Below, in pieces: positions 28,733 to 38,626 of a stretch of 64,000 nucleotides of DNA. The notes under the pieces are model-generated. The model did not search any database, was not told the DNA's origin, and saw nothing but the letters and a program-made list of their open reading frames with translations. Numbering within the stretch: the stretch's first letter is position 1; every line of letters starts with the position of its first letter. Origin of the DNA: Ktedonobacter robiniae (GTDB lineage Bacteria; Chloroflexota; Ktedonobacteria; Ktedonobacterales; Ktedonobacteraceae); contig NZ_BNJG01000001.1 in NCBI RefSeq assembly GCF_016587375.1, positions 3,354,001 through 3,418,000 of the forward strand, given 5' to 3'. Both the position numbers and the translations under genes were made by a program.

Positions 28733-31700
28733 ATGGCACGCACCCAGATTCCAACAGCCTCCTATGATCGCTTGCTTTTGCTTGATAGCGCAGGAAGCCC
28801 ACTCTCACATATCGTCATAGGCTCCCCTGAGTGGTATAAATGGTTGCAAGATGAGCAACATGCCTCCTTCGCCTATAAAAGCGAGAGTGGCAACTTTACC
28901 GCTCGACGTGAGCAGCTACGCCGAGGTTGGTACTGGTATGGGTATCGCAAACGCGAGAACAAGCTCCACAAGGTTTATCTAGGGAAGTCAGAAGAACTCT
29001 CCCTTGAGCGCCTGAGCCTGGCGGCGCGTGCCCTTTCGGGACAGAGTCTGGCCCAGGAGAATCTCAAGCGTCGGCAGGTGGTGGAAGAGCTACTTACAAC
29101 TATAGAACCTGCAGATAAGCGTGCCGCCCTGGATGTAAGCGATGAGGTTGCCTCGCCCCACAAAGATGATGTCGGGGGCATGGTGGCCAGCAATAAATAC
29201 TATTTGCTCTCCCAACTGACTCCCCTGGTTGGGCGTGACCAGGAGGCACATGAGGTCGCTGAACTGCTCCGCGCTACGCATGTGCGATTGTTGACCCTGA
29301 CGGGAACAGGAGGGATTGGGAAGACGCGCCTGAGTTTGCAGGTTGCGACTGAGCTTCTTAATACCTTTGCCGATGGCGTCTATCTCGTTCTCCTGGCGAC
29401 GGTGACGGTTCCCCGCCAGGTGCCCATATTTATTGCCAATGCCCTCGGTCTGGGCGAAGCCGGTGAGGGAGCGCTTGTGGAACGCCTGTATGCCTTCTTG
29501 AAGGAGAAGCGCTTACTCCTGATCCTGGATAACTTTGAGCAGGTGATCGCCGCTGCCCCGCAACTGGTGGAGCTGCTAGCGCGTTGTCCACAAGTGAAAA
29601 TTCTTGTGACTAGCCGGGCTGTCCTGCACGTGGTGGGCGAGCAGGAATACCCAGTGTTACCCCTGCCGCTTCCTGTCCAGGACCAGGTGGATACGCAAGT
29701 TCTAGCTCAATCCGCGGCGGTACAGCTTTTCGTCCAGCGGGCGCAAGCGGTGCAGCCTGGCTTTCGCCTTACGGCTGAGAACGCGGCGACTATTGCTGCT
29801 ATCACGCGCCGCCTGGATGGTTTGCCCCTGGCTATTGAATTGGCGGCAGCTCGCATGAAGGTCTTTTCTCCCCAGGCCTTGCTCCAGCGGCTGGAGAAGC
29901 GTCTCCCTCTCCTGACGAGCACCACTCAGGATGTGCCTGAACGCCAGCAAACGCTGAGCAATACCCTAGACTGGAGCTATGATCTCCTGGCGCCACTCGA
30001 ACAGCGTTTATTTAAACGTCTCTCCATTTTCGCAGGCGGTTGTACGCTTCCTATGATCGAACATCTCTATGCATCGCTCGAGCAGGCGCTGGGGATCGAT
30101 CAGGAGCGCTCACTCTTACTGGATGACCTCACCTCTCTAATCGATAAAAGCCTGCTTTCGCGTGTAGAGCAGGAGGATCACGAGGCCCGCTTCTTTATGT
30201 TGGAGATTATTCGCGAATATGGTCTTGAGCGATTACAGCAGGAAGAAGATGTTGCAGAAGTGCAGCGGGCATATGCATATTACTGGCAGCAGCAGGCCCT
30301 CATGTCTGAAAAGGATATGGATCGCCATCAGGATCAGGAGATGTGGCGCATTCGCCTGGAGCATAAAAACCTGCGAACCGCTCTCATCTGGTTTGCCCAA
30401 CAGGGGCAGTGGGATGATGCCTTGAAGCTGGCCTCTGCCCTCTGGTGGTTCTGGTGGGCGAAGGGCTATATTGGTGAAGGGCGACGCACGCTTGAGTGGC
30501 TGCTGTCCTCGGCCAAAGAGGTGAGTCCCTTCTGGTATGCCAAGGCTTTGAGTGTGACAGCACTTATGATCGTCCTCCAGGGTGAATATAAACAAGCTAT
30601 TGCGCTGGCTGAGAAGAGTCGGGTGATCTTTGCGGAACTTGAGCAAGAGTTTGGGCAGGGGATGGCGCTCTGGACGATTGGCCACGCCTATGTCATGATT
30701 GGGGAGGGTGAGCAGGCGCGAACCGCGCTTGAGGCAGCAGGGGCGCTCATGCGCAATAAGGGGCATCGCTGGGCTAATGCCGCCGTTCTTGAACGCCTGG
30801 CCTCGCTTGCGCGCGATGAGGGAGACCTGGAGCAGGCTCTCTCCCTCTGCGAGCAGAGCCTGGCGATTCATCAACAGGCGGGATCGACCTGGGGACAGGC
30901 CCGTGCGCTCTGGATGCTGGGCCTTATTCACTTCTCACGCGCCGATCTGCTTAAAAGTACCCTGGCGCTCGAAGCCTGCATTGAGCGTGCTGGTCGCGTA
31001 GGAGATCGCATCAGTATCTCCTACGCCTCTGTGCTCTTAGGTGTCCTGAAAGGTCTCTACGGCGATATGCAGGAGGGAGGCGCGCTTATTGAGCAAGGCT
31101 TACAATTGGCGCGCGACCTGGGTGACCAGCGTGGAATGTCCTGGGGCTTGACGCTGTTGGGATGGAGCTATGCCCTCCAGGGCGAATATACCCGTGCGCG
31201 TGAGTGTCAGGAGGAGAGCCTGTCCTTGCTTGCTGTAACGAACTATGAGTATAAATCCTTCGTCGCGTATGCGCTGGATGGCCTGGCGCTGGCGGTTGTG
31301 GGCCAGGGATACCCAGCCTGGGCTGCGCGTCTATGGGGAGCGGCCCAGGCGGTGCGCCAGGGGGGACGTAGCGTTCCGGCTATCCCCTCTACAATCCAGA
31401 GCATTTTTAGTGAATTTGTGCAGCAGGCGCGCGCTTTGCTTGGCGAGGAACCCTTTAAACTGGCTTTTGCTGAGGGGCTGACTATGACGCCTTCGCAGGT
31501 CCTCCAGGCTCGCTCACAGGCTCCTCTCTCCCTCTCTTCGGCTTCTATCCCCAACAACGAAGAGTCTCACACAGCAGCTCCAAACTCAACTGTCCTGGCT
31601 GGACTAACAACGCGCGAAATTGAGGTATTGCGCCTGCTGGCAACAGGGATGACCAGTGCCCAGATAGCAGAGAAGCTCGTCATTAGTATTCTCACTGTTA

Positions 31701-31792
31701 ATACGCATGTGCGCTCTATTTATAGCAAACTTGGTGTGACCTCGCGTAGTGCCGCAACACGTTACGCGCTTGAGCATAAACTCTTACCTTAA
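28733..31792 (+). CDS. STAND-type LuxR family transcriptional regulator (ATPase-TPR-HTH)
   Basis: This 1019-residue protein has four parts. Residues about 25-100 (GWYWYGYRKR, LHKVYLGKSEELSLERL) resemble the arm-type DNA-binding domain of phage integrases. An NB-ARC-like ATPase at about 165-450 has Walker A GTGGIGKTRLSL, Walker B LLLILDNFEQ and the LDGLPLAIELAAAR motif. TPR-like helices fill about 500-920. A LuxR HTH sits at 950-1019 (LTTREIEVLRLLATGM, AQIAEKLVIS, VNTHVRSIYSKLGV). Such proteins are thought to switch from closed to oligomeric on ligand binding. The ligand and targets are unknown. It is a single gene with its own start (ATG 28733). Confidence 0.9.
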   Translation: MARTQIPTASYDRLLLLDSAGSPLSHIVIGSPEWYKWLQDEQHASFAYKSESGNFTARREQLRRGWYWYGYRKRENKLHKVYLGKSEELSLERLSLAARALSGQSLAQENLKRRQVVEELLTTIEPADKRAALDVSDEVASPHKDDVGGMVASNKYYLLSQLTPLVGRDQEAHEVAELLRATHVRLLTLTGTGGIGKTRLSLQVATELLNTFADGVYLVLLATVTVPRQVPIFIANALGLGEAGEGALVERLYAFLKEKRLLLILDNFEQVIAAAPQLVELLARCPQVKILVTSRAVLHVVGEQEYPVLPLPLPVQDQVDTQVLAQSAAVQLFVQRAQAVQPGFRLTAENAATIAAITRRLDGLPLAIELAAARMKVFSPQALLQRLEKRLPLLTSTTQDVPERQQTLSNTLDWSYDLLAPLEQRLFKRLSIFAGGCTLPMIEHLYASLEQALGIDQERSLLLDDLTSLIDKSLLSRVEQEDHEARFFMLEIIREYGLERLQQEEDVAEVQRAYAYYWQQQALMSEKDMDRHQDQEMWRIRLEHKNLRTALIWFAQQGQWDDALKLASALWWFWWAKGYIGEGRRTLEWLLSSAKEVSPFWYAKALSVTALMIVLQGEYKQAIALAEKSRVIFAELEQEFGQGMALWTIGHAYVMIGEGEQARTALEAAGALMRNKGHRWANAAVLERLASLARDEGDLEQALSLCEQSLAIHQQAGSTWGQARALWMLGLIHFSRADLLKSTLALEACIERAGRVGDRISISYASVLLGVLKGLYGDMQEGGALIEQGLQLARDLGDQRGMSWGLTLLGWSYALQGEYTRARECQEESLSLLAVTNYEYKSFVAYALDGLALAVVGQGYPAWAARLWGAAQAVRQGGRSVPAIPSTIQSIFSEFVQQARALLGEEPFKLAFAEGLTMTPSQVLQARSQAPLSLSSASIPNNEESHTAAPNSTVLAGLTTREIEVLRLLATGMTSAQIAEKLVISILTVNTHVRSIYSKLGVTSRSAATRYALEHKLLP

Positions 31793-31811
31793 TGACCCCT
31801 CTCGATGACCC

Positions 31812-31901
31812 GGTGCGAGGACTTTACGTTGCAATTGACTAGTTAAGTATATAAGCTCTACAGAGTTTTGGGTAAGCCTGCTTTTTGAGGTCCCTCGCAC
31901 C
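31812..31901. other. Imperfect long-range inverted repeat after the STAND regulator
   Basis: GGTGCGAGGAC at 31812-31822 pairs with GTCCCTCGCACC at 31890-31901 with one bulge, enclosing about 67 nt. It lies 19 bp behind the regulator stop and before the sigma-like gene. It may be a transcript end or a leader structure. No T-tract follows. Confidence 0.4.
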
Positions 31902-32082
31902 TCCTCTGACAATTACCCTGTTTTAGGGACGCCACATGAACTTACTTTGTATTACACTGTAAACACTGTTTGTTATATATGTGTGTATGAGAATATTTAG
32001 TAAGGGGTGTGCGGCGGTGGATGGATTCCGTTCTTTGTGTAGTGTTCAAAGCCCTGGGCTGGCGTATGTAAAGGATGCAGAA

Positions 32083-32730
32083 ATGCAAAGTCAACAAAAA
32101 GATAGAAACGCCTGTATTTTGAATACTTTATCTATTTCTGAGCTTGCCGATGCCTGCAAGCGGGAGTTTGACATGGTTGGGGATAGTGGTGCCGTCTCTT
32201 TTGATAATGCAAGTCTCGCGCTCCTCCGCCTGGCGACGATACGCGATAGCAAACAGGCCTGGCTCGCGCTTGAATATGGCTTTTGCCAGAAGCTCGTCAT
32301 CTGCCTGCGTCAGCACCCACGCTTTCAGGAAGCGCTTCGTCTACAGTCAGAGCAAGAATACATTACGCGAGCCTTTGCCCATTTTCGGCAGACAACCGTC
32401 AGCAAACAGATGGAGTTTGCTTCGCTCAATGCAGCGTTGCGTTGCCTGGCTGTCAGCCTCAATAGCGTTATTTTCGATATGCTCCGTTCTGCACAGCAAT
32501 CTACACGTGAGCCACAACAGGTGTTCTCATCACCAGCGGAAATCTGGCGCGTTCTCAGCCAGAAGCTGACGGAGGAGCGTGAACGTCGTCTCGCCTATCT
32601 CCTTTTCCAATGTGGCCTTAAGCCCACTGAAATTGTTGAGCATTGTGCGCACGAGTTCCGCGACCTCGCCGAGGTGCAGCGTCTGCGGATCAATATCCTG
32701 GATCGTCTCGCTGCGATCTCCCTCTGTTAA
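32083..32730 (+). CDS. Sigma-70-like RNA polymerase factor, divergent
   Basis: This 215-residue protein seems to be a degenerate sigma factor. A region-2-like segment (AWLALEYGFCQKLVICLRQH) is followed by a helical stretch, and the C-terminal 60 residues (IWRVLSQKLTEERERRLAYL, then CGLKPTEIVEHC) look like region 4, the -35 binding HTH. ATG 32083 was preferred over the frame opening at 31981 because AAGGA lies 7 nt before it and the extra residues have no domain character. No anti-sigma gene is adjacent. The fold assignment is by eye only. An alternative is a helical regulator of another kind. Confidence 0.6.
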   Translation: MQSQQKDRNACILNTLSISELADACKREFDMVGDSGAVSFDNASLALLRLATIRDSKQAWLALEYGFCQKLVICLRQHPRFQEALRLQSEQEYITRAFAHFRQTTVSKQMEFASLNAALRCLAVSLNSVIFDMLRSAQQSTREPQQVFSSPAEIWRVLSQKLTEERERRLAYLLFQCGLKPTEIVEHCAHEFRDLAEVQRLRINILDRLAAISLC

Positions 32731-32766
32731 CCTATGTAGACAACTTTCTTTTCTTTGGGATGGTGC

Positions 32767-32820
32767 AAGAGAGCCGTCTGAACCGCTGGGGTCCCTACCG
32801 CGGTGACAGACGGCTTTCTT
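32767..32820. terminator. Hairpin between convergent sigma-like and kinase genes
   Basis: AGAGAGCCGTCTG-side bases 32767-32780 pair with 32807-32820 (CAGACGGCTTTCTT) around a 26-nt loop. T-rich sequence follows. A second small C/G hairpin, CCCTCCCC/GGGGAGGG, lies at 32827-32849, so both converging transcripts could end here. Confidence 0.7.
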
Positions 32821-32865
32821 GTTCATCCCTCCCCGTTTGAGGGGAGGGACTTCCCGCGTTGTATG

Positions 32866-34755
32866 TTAATATTTCACATTCCCATAGATCGTATAGTACG
32901 GATCGCCAGAATTAACGTTGCGTGCCTGTAGCTTAAACTGTGTGCCTGTAGACAGACCCGTCAGAAGGGTCGACCAGGAACCCGTAGTGAATGAGACCCA
33001 TGGTCCATAGTAGCCACCCGTGGTAAAGGCGCGCATTTGGGTCGCATACGGCGGAGCCGAGTACGGCGTGACATACACCTTTCCTCCACAATAGGGCGTA
33101 ACCGTAAACACATCACTGCCAGTAGTGCCACCAAGTGGGTGCAGCGACCAGTGGGTATAGAGCGTACACCCTGGAGGGGTCGGAGTCGGCTTCGGCGTTG
33201 GTGTCGATTTTAACGTCGGCGGCACCGTGGATGACACCCCCGGCACAGAAGTAGGCGGCAACACCCCCGGCACAGAAGTAGGCGGCACAGTGGAGGTCAC
33301 GCCAGGTCTTGGCGTGCTCGTCGATCCACCATTTGGGGAGGGATTGCCAGCCAGCGCGGTAAGCGAGGATGTACTCCCTGATGTGCCAAAATTTCTTGCA
33401 CCCAGGCTATTTGCACTATCGCCTATGTTACGCAAGGAAAAGATGCCCGCAGTGCTGAGTCCCAGCAACGCCAGCAAGATCAACGCCACAAGTAATAGCT
33501 CTTTTCGGTTGAAAACCGATGCACGACGGCGACTTGCTATATCTGTAGTATTGATGGGGAAATATGGAGCATCCCCAGATATTGGTCCTGGCTGAGAAAC
33601 CGGAGTTGCTCCAGATGCTGGCCCTGTTGGCGTGGATGAAGATAAAGCAACAACAAGCGCTGGCGCAGAAGTGGCAGTGTGATGTGCGACCGACTTGGAA
33701 GGATCCGATGGCTCACTCTGCAGGGCACCAGGCACGGGCGTGACAAGTGGTGGGTGAGGCTCTATCGTCGAAGACAAAGGTTTGTCCGTGTTTGGCGACG
33801 CTATGGGCGTCATCTGCCCTATACCAGGCAGAGGGGGTTCACCTGGTTCATAAGCTCCCATGGAGTCATGTGGAATCGCTGACTTAGCCGGCGCCAACGA
33901 CGCAGCAGAGCGCTTACTGATATATGTACGCACGTCATGCTGGCTGGCCTGTTCAAGCGCGAGCGCAAACGCTTTGACATTGGCAAAACGCTTGTCCGGC
34001 TCTTTAGCCAGCGCGGTGAGCACCACTTGCTCGACATCTGGCGAGAGCGCTGGAACATATTGATGCAGCGGAGCAGGAGGAACCGCCAGATGTTGATTAA
34101 AGACTTCCACCACCGTGCCCTGAAAGGGGCGCGTGCCACACAGCCACTCGTAGGCAATGATGCCCAGCCCATACTGATCGCTCGCGAACTGCGGTTTTCC
34201 TTGCAATTGCTCTGGTGCCATATAGGTTATCGTGCCCGCAATGCCTTTTTCCGTAGTGCGCGAATGGGTCGTGGTCTGCGAGATGATCGCGACCCCAAAA
34301 TCACTGAGCAACAGCTCTTCCTTCTGCCCGATGAGCAGGTTATCTGGCTTTAGATCCCGGTGAATCAGCTTTTGGTCATGGGCATATTGCAGACCATCAG
34401 CAATCTGCTTGATATATGCAACAACGGTAGCCAGTGGGAGCTTTGTGGATGACGGGTAGCGCCGCCTTACAGTACCATGCGGAGCATACTCCATCACCAG
34501 AAAAGGGGTACCATTGGCCTCAAGCCCAAAGTCTAAGATATGAATGATATGAGGATGGGTGAGATGTGCCAGAATACGTGCCTCGTTGAGAAAACTCTCC
34601 TTTAATTCATCAGTTAATCGTGTATACAGTACTTTAATTGCAGCTAAACTCTTGAGGTGAATGTGTTCTCCTAGATAAACGTCTGCAAAGCCTCCTTGCC
34701 CTAGTAAACGTATTAACTTGTAATTGCCTAATATTTGCCCAACACGTTCCGTCAT
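32866..34755 (-). CDS. Transmembrane serine/threonine protein kinase
   Basis: This 629-residue PknB-type kinase has its catalytic domain at about 11-275: Gly-rich loop LGQGGFADV, Lys41 (AAIKVL), catalytic Asp134 (HRDLKPDN), DFG Asp152 and MAPEQL. All key residues are intact. A linker rich in Pro, Ser and Thr follows, then one membrane helix near 430 (LLLVALILLALLGLS), a second Pro/Thr-rich stalk with a repeated TSVPGV motif, and an extracellular domain of about 100 residues, beta-rich with two Cys and many Tyr, Gly and Thr. The extracellular part may sense an envelope signal. It converges with the sigma-like gene. Substrates are unknown. Confidence 0.93.
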   Translation of the reverse strand: MTERVGQILGNYKLIRLLGQGGFADVYLGEHIHLKSLAAIKVLYTRLTDELKESFLNEARILAHLTHPHIIHILDFGLEANGTPFLVMEYAPHGTVRRRYPSSTKLPLATVVAYIKQIADGLQYAHDQKLIHRDLKPDNLLIGQKEELLLSDFGVAIISQTTTHSRTTEKGIAGTITYMAPEQLQGKPQFASDQYGLGIIAYEWLCGTRPFQGTVVEVFNQHLAVPPAPLHQYVPALSPDVEQVVLTALAKEPDKRFANVKAFALALEQASQHDVRTYISKRSAASLAPAKSAIPHDSMGAYEPGEPPLPGIGQMTPIASPNTDKPLSSTIEPHPPLVTPVPGALQSEPSDPSKSVAHHTATSAPALVVALSSSTPTGPASGATPVSQPGPISGDAPYFPINTTDIASRRRASVFNRKELLLVALILLALLGLSTAGIFSLRNIGDSANSLGARNFGTSGSTSSLTALAGNPSPNGGSTSTPRPGVTSTVPPTSVPGVLPPTSVPGVSSTVPPTLKSTPTPKPTPTPPGCTLYTHWSLHPLGGTTGSDVFTVTPYCGGKVYVTPYSAPPYATQMRAFTTGGYYGPWVSFTTGSWSTLLTGLSTGTQFKLQARNVNSGDPYYTIYGNVKY

Positions 34756-34963
34756 GTGCTCAATACTCTTTTCATCAGAATAGATGATACAGAAATTTGC
34801 TCTGGCGAGGCAATTTTTTCCGTCAATTCCATTTGCATGTATGCGATCGTAAATTCTACCATAGAATATCTACAGTATCCACCAAACCGCTTCCAAAGGG
34901 TATTTAATTCTCCCCTTTGAAGGAGGAAGAACCAACAAAAGCCTCGGTCTGGGTGCGGGTAAG

Positions 34964-35487
34964 GTGGAAGAGGAGGGTATGCTGATAAGTAAGAAGTCAG
35001 GCTTGATGTCAGCCTACAAGACGCTGCCACCCTGGAATTCAGCAGGGGAAATGCCGAGGGGTGTACAATTGGTGGGTAATGCGCTTGCGGGATGGAAAGA
35101 GGCGAAGAAGACGCTGCAACAGAGCAAGCAGCACGATTCGGAACAGCGCTTTGTTTATGGTAAGCTCTTGCAGGAAGTCTTCTCCGCTTTGATGGCGCGA
35201 TGCAAGCCTTCTTTCGGCGGGCCAAGAACGGAGAAACCCCTGGATTTCCGAGGGTGCGGCCACGGCATTGCTTTTTCGCGCTCATCTACCAGGCCATGTA
35301 TATCCAGGTAGAGAGGATGTCTCTCGGGCTTCCGACAGGGGGCAAAGGTAAGAACAAGCGATCTCCCGATGTGGTGCCCAAATTGATGGAAGAAGCTCCA
35401 ACCTGCTACAGAGACATGGCGATCTCCAGAGATGGGCAGGGACACTACTATGCATCGTTTGTCCACGAAAAAAGAAGAAACGCATGA
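34964..35487 (+). pseudogene. Broken TnpB (IS200/IS605 OrfB) gene
   Basis: Two overlapping frames show remains of a TnpB N-terminal half. The first (34964-35311) has a poorly conserved N-terminal segment, and the second (35200-35487) reads QAFFRRAKNGETPGFPRVRP and ISRDGQGHYYASFVHE, both typical of OrfB proteins before the RuvC part. The frame changes near 35195, and the gene stops before any RuvC motif. Nuclease activity is therefore lost. The C-rich segment near 34905-34925 may be the old left end. No tnpA is present. Confidence 0.75.
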
Positions 35488-35562
35488 ATACAATTTCCTG
35501 CGGTGTGCGGGCGTTTTCACCGCAATTGAACATGTTAAACACATTTAGAAAGGCAGGATTCT

Positions 35563-36729
35563 ATGTCGACTGTCGCTCAACGTGTCGCCTCATTTGGCAC
35601 AACCATTTTTACCGAGATCAATCAGCTTGCCCAGCAGCATTCAGCGCTCAACCTTGGCCAGGGGAAACCAGATTTTGATACGCCGCCAGAGATTGTGGAG
35701 GCGGTCGTACAGGCCCTGCGCGCGGGTAATCTCAACCAGTACGCGCCCGGCGATGGAACGCCCGCGCTACGCCAGGCGGTGGCCGATCATGCCGCGCGTT
35801 TCTACCAGGTCGAGGTCGATCCTCTGCGTGGCGTGGTAGTGACCTCGGGAGCGACAGAGGGTATTTTTGCGGCTATTCTGGGGCTGGTAGATCCGGGCGA
35901 CGAGGTCATTGTGCTCGAACCATTTTATGACTCGTATGTTCCCAATATCCTGATGGCGCAGGCGGTACCAGTATATGTGCCTCTCCATCCCCCGCATTGG
36001 CAGTTTGATCCTGACGAACTGCGGGCCGCATTCAGCAAGAAAACGCGTGCGGTGATCCTCAATACGCCCCACAACCCCACCGGGCATGTTTTCTCGCGTG
36101 AGGAATTGAGCTTTATCGCGGAGCTGTGCCTTGAGTATGATGTAACGGTGATCGCCGATGAAGTCTATGAGCATCTGACGTTCGGTGAGGCCCAGCACCT
36201 TCCCATCGCCTCGCTACCAGGAATGTTTGAGCGGACCGTGACTGTGAGCAGCTCAGGTAAGCTCTTTAGCGCGACAGGCTGGAAGATTGGCTGGGTCTAT
36301 GGCCATCCAGACTTGATCGAGGGTGTGAGGCGTGCGCACCAGTTTATTACCTTCTCGGTGCATCATCCAACCCAGGAGGCCATCGCCTTTGCGCTTAACC
36401 TCCCCAACGACTACTACCAGGATTTTCGCCAGCTCTATGCCGAGAAGCGTGATCTCTTGCGCTCGGCGCTGGACGCTGCTGGCCTGCGCTACGCGGTACC
36501 AGATGGTACGTACTTTATCATGGCCGACTATAGCGCGCTCTTTGCTGGATCAGCCGTGGAGTTCACGCGCTACCTGATTCAGGAGGCGGGCGTTGCCTGT
36601 ATTCCCCCGGATTCATTTTATAGCCCGGCGCATGCGCATCTTGCCCAGGGCTATGCGCGCTTTGCCTTCTGTAAGTCTGATGAGATGTTGCACCAAGTGC
36701 ATGAACGCCTGCTTCTCCTCCACCGCTAG
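35563..36729 (+). CDS. PLP-dependent aminotransferase, class I/II
   Basis: This 388-residue enzyme transfers amino groups between an amino acid and a 2-oxo acid. The fold-type I signs are complete: LNLGQGKPDF, NTPHNPTG, the PLP-contacting Asp/Tyr in VIADEVYEHL, and the Schiff-base Lys233 in SSSGKLFSATGWKIGW. The SGKLFSATGWKIGW block is close to kynurenine/glutamine aminotransferase and methionine aminotransferase YbdL, so a methionine- or aromatic-type substrate is likely. Start ATG 35563 lies after AAAGGCAGG. A long hairpin (36783-36849) follows. Confidence 0.92.
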   Translation: MSTVAQRVASFGTTIFTEINQLAQQHSALNLGQGKPDFDTPPEIVEAVVQALRAGNLNQYAPGDGTPALRQAVADHAARFYQVEVDPLRGVVVTSGATEGIFAAILGLVDPGDEVIVLEPFYDSYVPNILMAQAVPVYVPLHPPHWQFDPDELRAAFSKKTRAVILNTPHNPTGHVFSREELSFIAELCLEYDVTVIADEVYEHLTFGEAQHLPIASLPGMFERTVTVSSSGKLFSATGWKIGWVYGHPDLIEGVRRAHQFITFSVHHPTQEAIAFALNLPNDYYQDFRQLYAEKRDLLRSALDAAGLRYAVPDGTYFIMADYSALFAGSAVEFTRYLIQEAGVACIPPDSFYSPAHAHLAQGYARFAFCKSDEMLHQVHERLLLLHR

Positions 36730-36782
36730 CTAAATACGATGTGTATGTTGGTGGCGTAACGCCTCGCGCCTACGGCGCTTAC

Positions 36783-36849
36783 TTTGGTTATTGGTGTGGT
36801 CCCTCTTGCCAGCCGCAGTCCGGCAAGGGGGACCACACCAATAACCAAA
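36783..36849. repeat. Long hairpin (28-bp arms, one mismatch) between convergent genes
   Basis: Bases 36783-36810 pair with 36822-36849 with one T:G position, which would be a wobble pair in RNA. It lies between the converging aminotransferase and SDR genes and probably ends both transcripts. Confidence 0.88.
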
Positions 36850-36871
36850 AATAACTTGCACATGGAGGCTA

Positions 36872-37606
36872 CTAGATACCCAGGCCCCGCACTGGTAACA
36901 GGGTTCCAGTGACGCCGCTACCAGTGTCCGAGATCAGAAAGAGCGCGGCTTCGATAATCTGCTCTGGATGAACCCATTGTGTTCGTAGCTCTTCCTCGCT
37001 CGGATGCATCGCCTCCAGATTAGACTGCGTGATAATAAGGCCAGGGCCAAGCGCATTGACACGAATGTTGTGTGCCTTGCCCTCCCTGGCAAGGGTGGCC
37101 GTTAAAGCGTCTACTCCTGCCTTGGCGCAGTTATAGGCGAGCATGTTTGGGCTTGCGCTCCAGACATCACCCGCGCGGCTAAAGTTGAGGATGGTGCCTT
37201 TCCCTTGCTGCTGAAAGATGGGCCAGGCGGCTCGACAGCAGAGAAAGGTCGCGCGCAGGTTGTTCTTGAGCTCGCCCTCCCATTGCGCGAGCGAGAGTTG
37301 TTCAAAGGGACCAAACTGTGTCAGGCCGCCTGCCAGGTTAATGAGGATGTCGATCTGCCCATAGGTATGCCGGGTTTGTGCGATGACTTTTTGTGCCCCA
37401 GTCTCGCTGGTCAGGTCCGCGGGAATGGCCAGGACCTCTGCTCCTTGTGCTCGTAGCTCTGTTGCTCGCGCCAGAACGCGCTGCTCGCTGCGCGCGCTTA
37501 TGGTCAATCTCGCTCCCTCGCGTGCGCAGGCTTCGGCTAGCGCAAAGCCCATCTGCCCTTTCTGGCTGACTCCCGTAATGATAACGCTCTTCCCCTCCAG
37601 GCGCAT
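36872..37606 (-). CDS. Short-chain dehydrogenase/reductase
   Basis: This 244-residue protein has the classic SDR layout: nucleotide-binding start VIITGVSQKGQMG, ADLTSE after strand 3, INLAGG, Ser in NFSRAGD and the active pair in YNCAKAG. The Arg in SARSEQR after strand 2 points to NADP(H) preference. The glycine spacing GVSQKGQMG is longer than the usual GxxxGxG, as in enoyl-ACP-reductase-like members. The substrate is unknown. Start ATG 37606 follows AAAGGAAA on the minus strand. It does not appear to belong to an operon. Confidence 0.9.
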   Translation of the reverse strand: MRLEGKSVIITGVSQKGQMGFALAEACAREGARLTISARSEQRVLARATELRAQGAEVLAIPADLTSETGAQKVIAQTRHTYGQIDILINLAGGLTQFGPFEQLSLAQWEGELKNNLRATFLCCRAAWPIFQQQGKGTILNFSRAGDVWSASPNMLAYNCAKAGVDALTATLAREGKAHNIRVNALGPGLIITQSNLEAMHPSEEELRTQWVHPEQIIEAALFLISDTGSGVTGTLLPVRGLGI

Positions 37607-37756
37607 AGTCTAGTTTCCTTTCTGTTGCCCTCTCATATTTCTCTTGTGCTTAAGAGACACATCCAAAAGATGTACTGTCCTCTCTTTATTCTACGGGACA
37701 GAGTATATCCAGGTCATATCGAGGTGCTGTGGGCATATGGCGTGATTTTATCGTTT

Positions 37757-38626
37757 CTATTCGCGTTCGCGTTCGCGAAAGGCGTAGCGCAGAAAGAGGT
37801 GGCTCCCAACGAGCCTGACGCTCTGGAGGGTGCTCCAGAGTGGACGATCAGGCGCAAAATGCGCTCCCATGACAACTGCGGGACGTTGATCGTTATGTAT
37901 ATGCCCGGCGAGCTGGGGGGCGAGTGTCAGGAAGAGTTCGTCTAGTTGGCCCTCGCTGAGAAAGGCGTTGAGCAGTTGGGGACCGCCCTCGGTCAAAAAG
38001 AGCTGCCCATGACAGGCCTGCTCAACAAGGGTGAGGATGTTTTGCGCACTAATGTTGCCTCCTTGCTGCGGTTGTACGCTTGCAAGTTGTACCCAGGAGG
38101 GAATTTTTTTGGTGCGCACACGCTTCTCTCCCTCGGGCGTGGTAATGATCAAGACCGGGACCTCTCTCCGCTGAAATAGTCCCTGGTTCAGATCGATATG
38201 ACCGCTCGCACTTACCAGAACGGTAAGTGGAGGTATCGTTTTGCCCAGGGCCAGGCGCAGATCGCGGTACTCCTGGGCGAAGGCTGGATAAATATACTCC
38301 GCTGTCCATCTATGCCCTGGCTCATCGCGTAGTGTGCCTGCGCCAACAATGATGGCGTCTGCGGCTGCACGTAGTACCCCCATCAATACATGATCCGAGG
38401 CCAAAAAACCACTGATTGGCCCGCCACCTGTATGCCCCTGCTCATTTAGGGAGACAACACCATCAATGGTCGAGGCGAAGTTTCCAATGACATAGGGTGA
38501 TTGAGTCTTGAGCGGAAGGCGAAAGTCACCGAGCAGAGCCGCAAGAGACGCTGGCAGTGGAAGCTTATCGCCTCGCTCCTGGCTATAGAGGGGGACAAAT
38601 GTCTCTGGACGTTTATCTGTGCTCAT
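37757..38626 (-). CDS. RibD C-terminal / dihydrofolate reductase-like protein
   Basis: This 289-residue protein has the RibD_C reductase fold: NFASTIDGVVSL near residue 50, ADAIIVGAGTLRDEPG, and LTEGGPQLLNAFLSEG near the C-terminus. Family members reduce pyrimidine or pterin intermediates with NADPH. Here the start codon overlaps the stop of folE (ATGA at 38623-38626), a tight coupling that suggests the substrate is a pterin or a folate. It may stand in for dihydrofolate reductase or act in tetrahydropterin formation. It lacks the deaminase half of RibD, so riboflavin synthesis alone is less likely. Confidence 0.85.
   Translation of the reverse strand: MSTDKRPETFVPLYSQERGDKLPLPASLAALLGDFRLPLKTQSPYVIGNFASTIDGVVSLNEQGHTGGGPISGFLASDHVLMGVLRAAADAIIVGAGTLRDEPGHRWTAEYIYPAFAQEYRDLRLALGKTIPPLTVLVSASGHIDLNQGLFQRREVPVLIITTPEGEKRVRTKKIPSWVQLASVQPQQGGNISAQNILTLVEQACHGQLFLTEGGPQLLNAFLSEGQLDELFLTLAPQLAGHIHNDQRPAVVMGAHFAPDRPLWSTLQSVRLVGSHLFLRYAFRERERE

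Noticed and set aside
35200..35487. An independent small gene before the aminotransferase
   Set aside because: Its sequence matches the middle of OrfB/TnpB proteins and lacks a normal start, so it is part of the broken TnpB.
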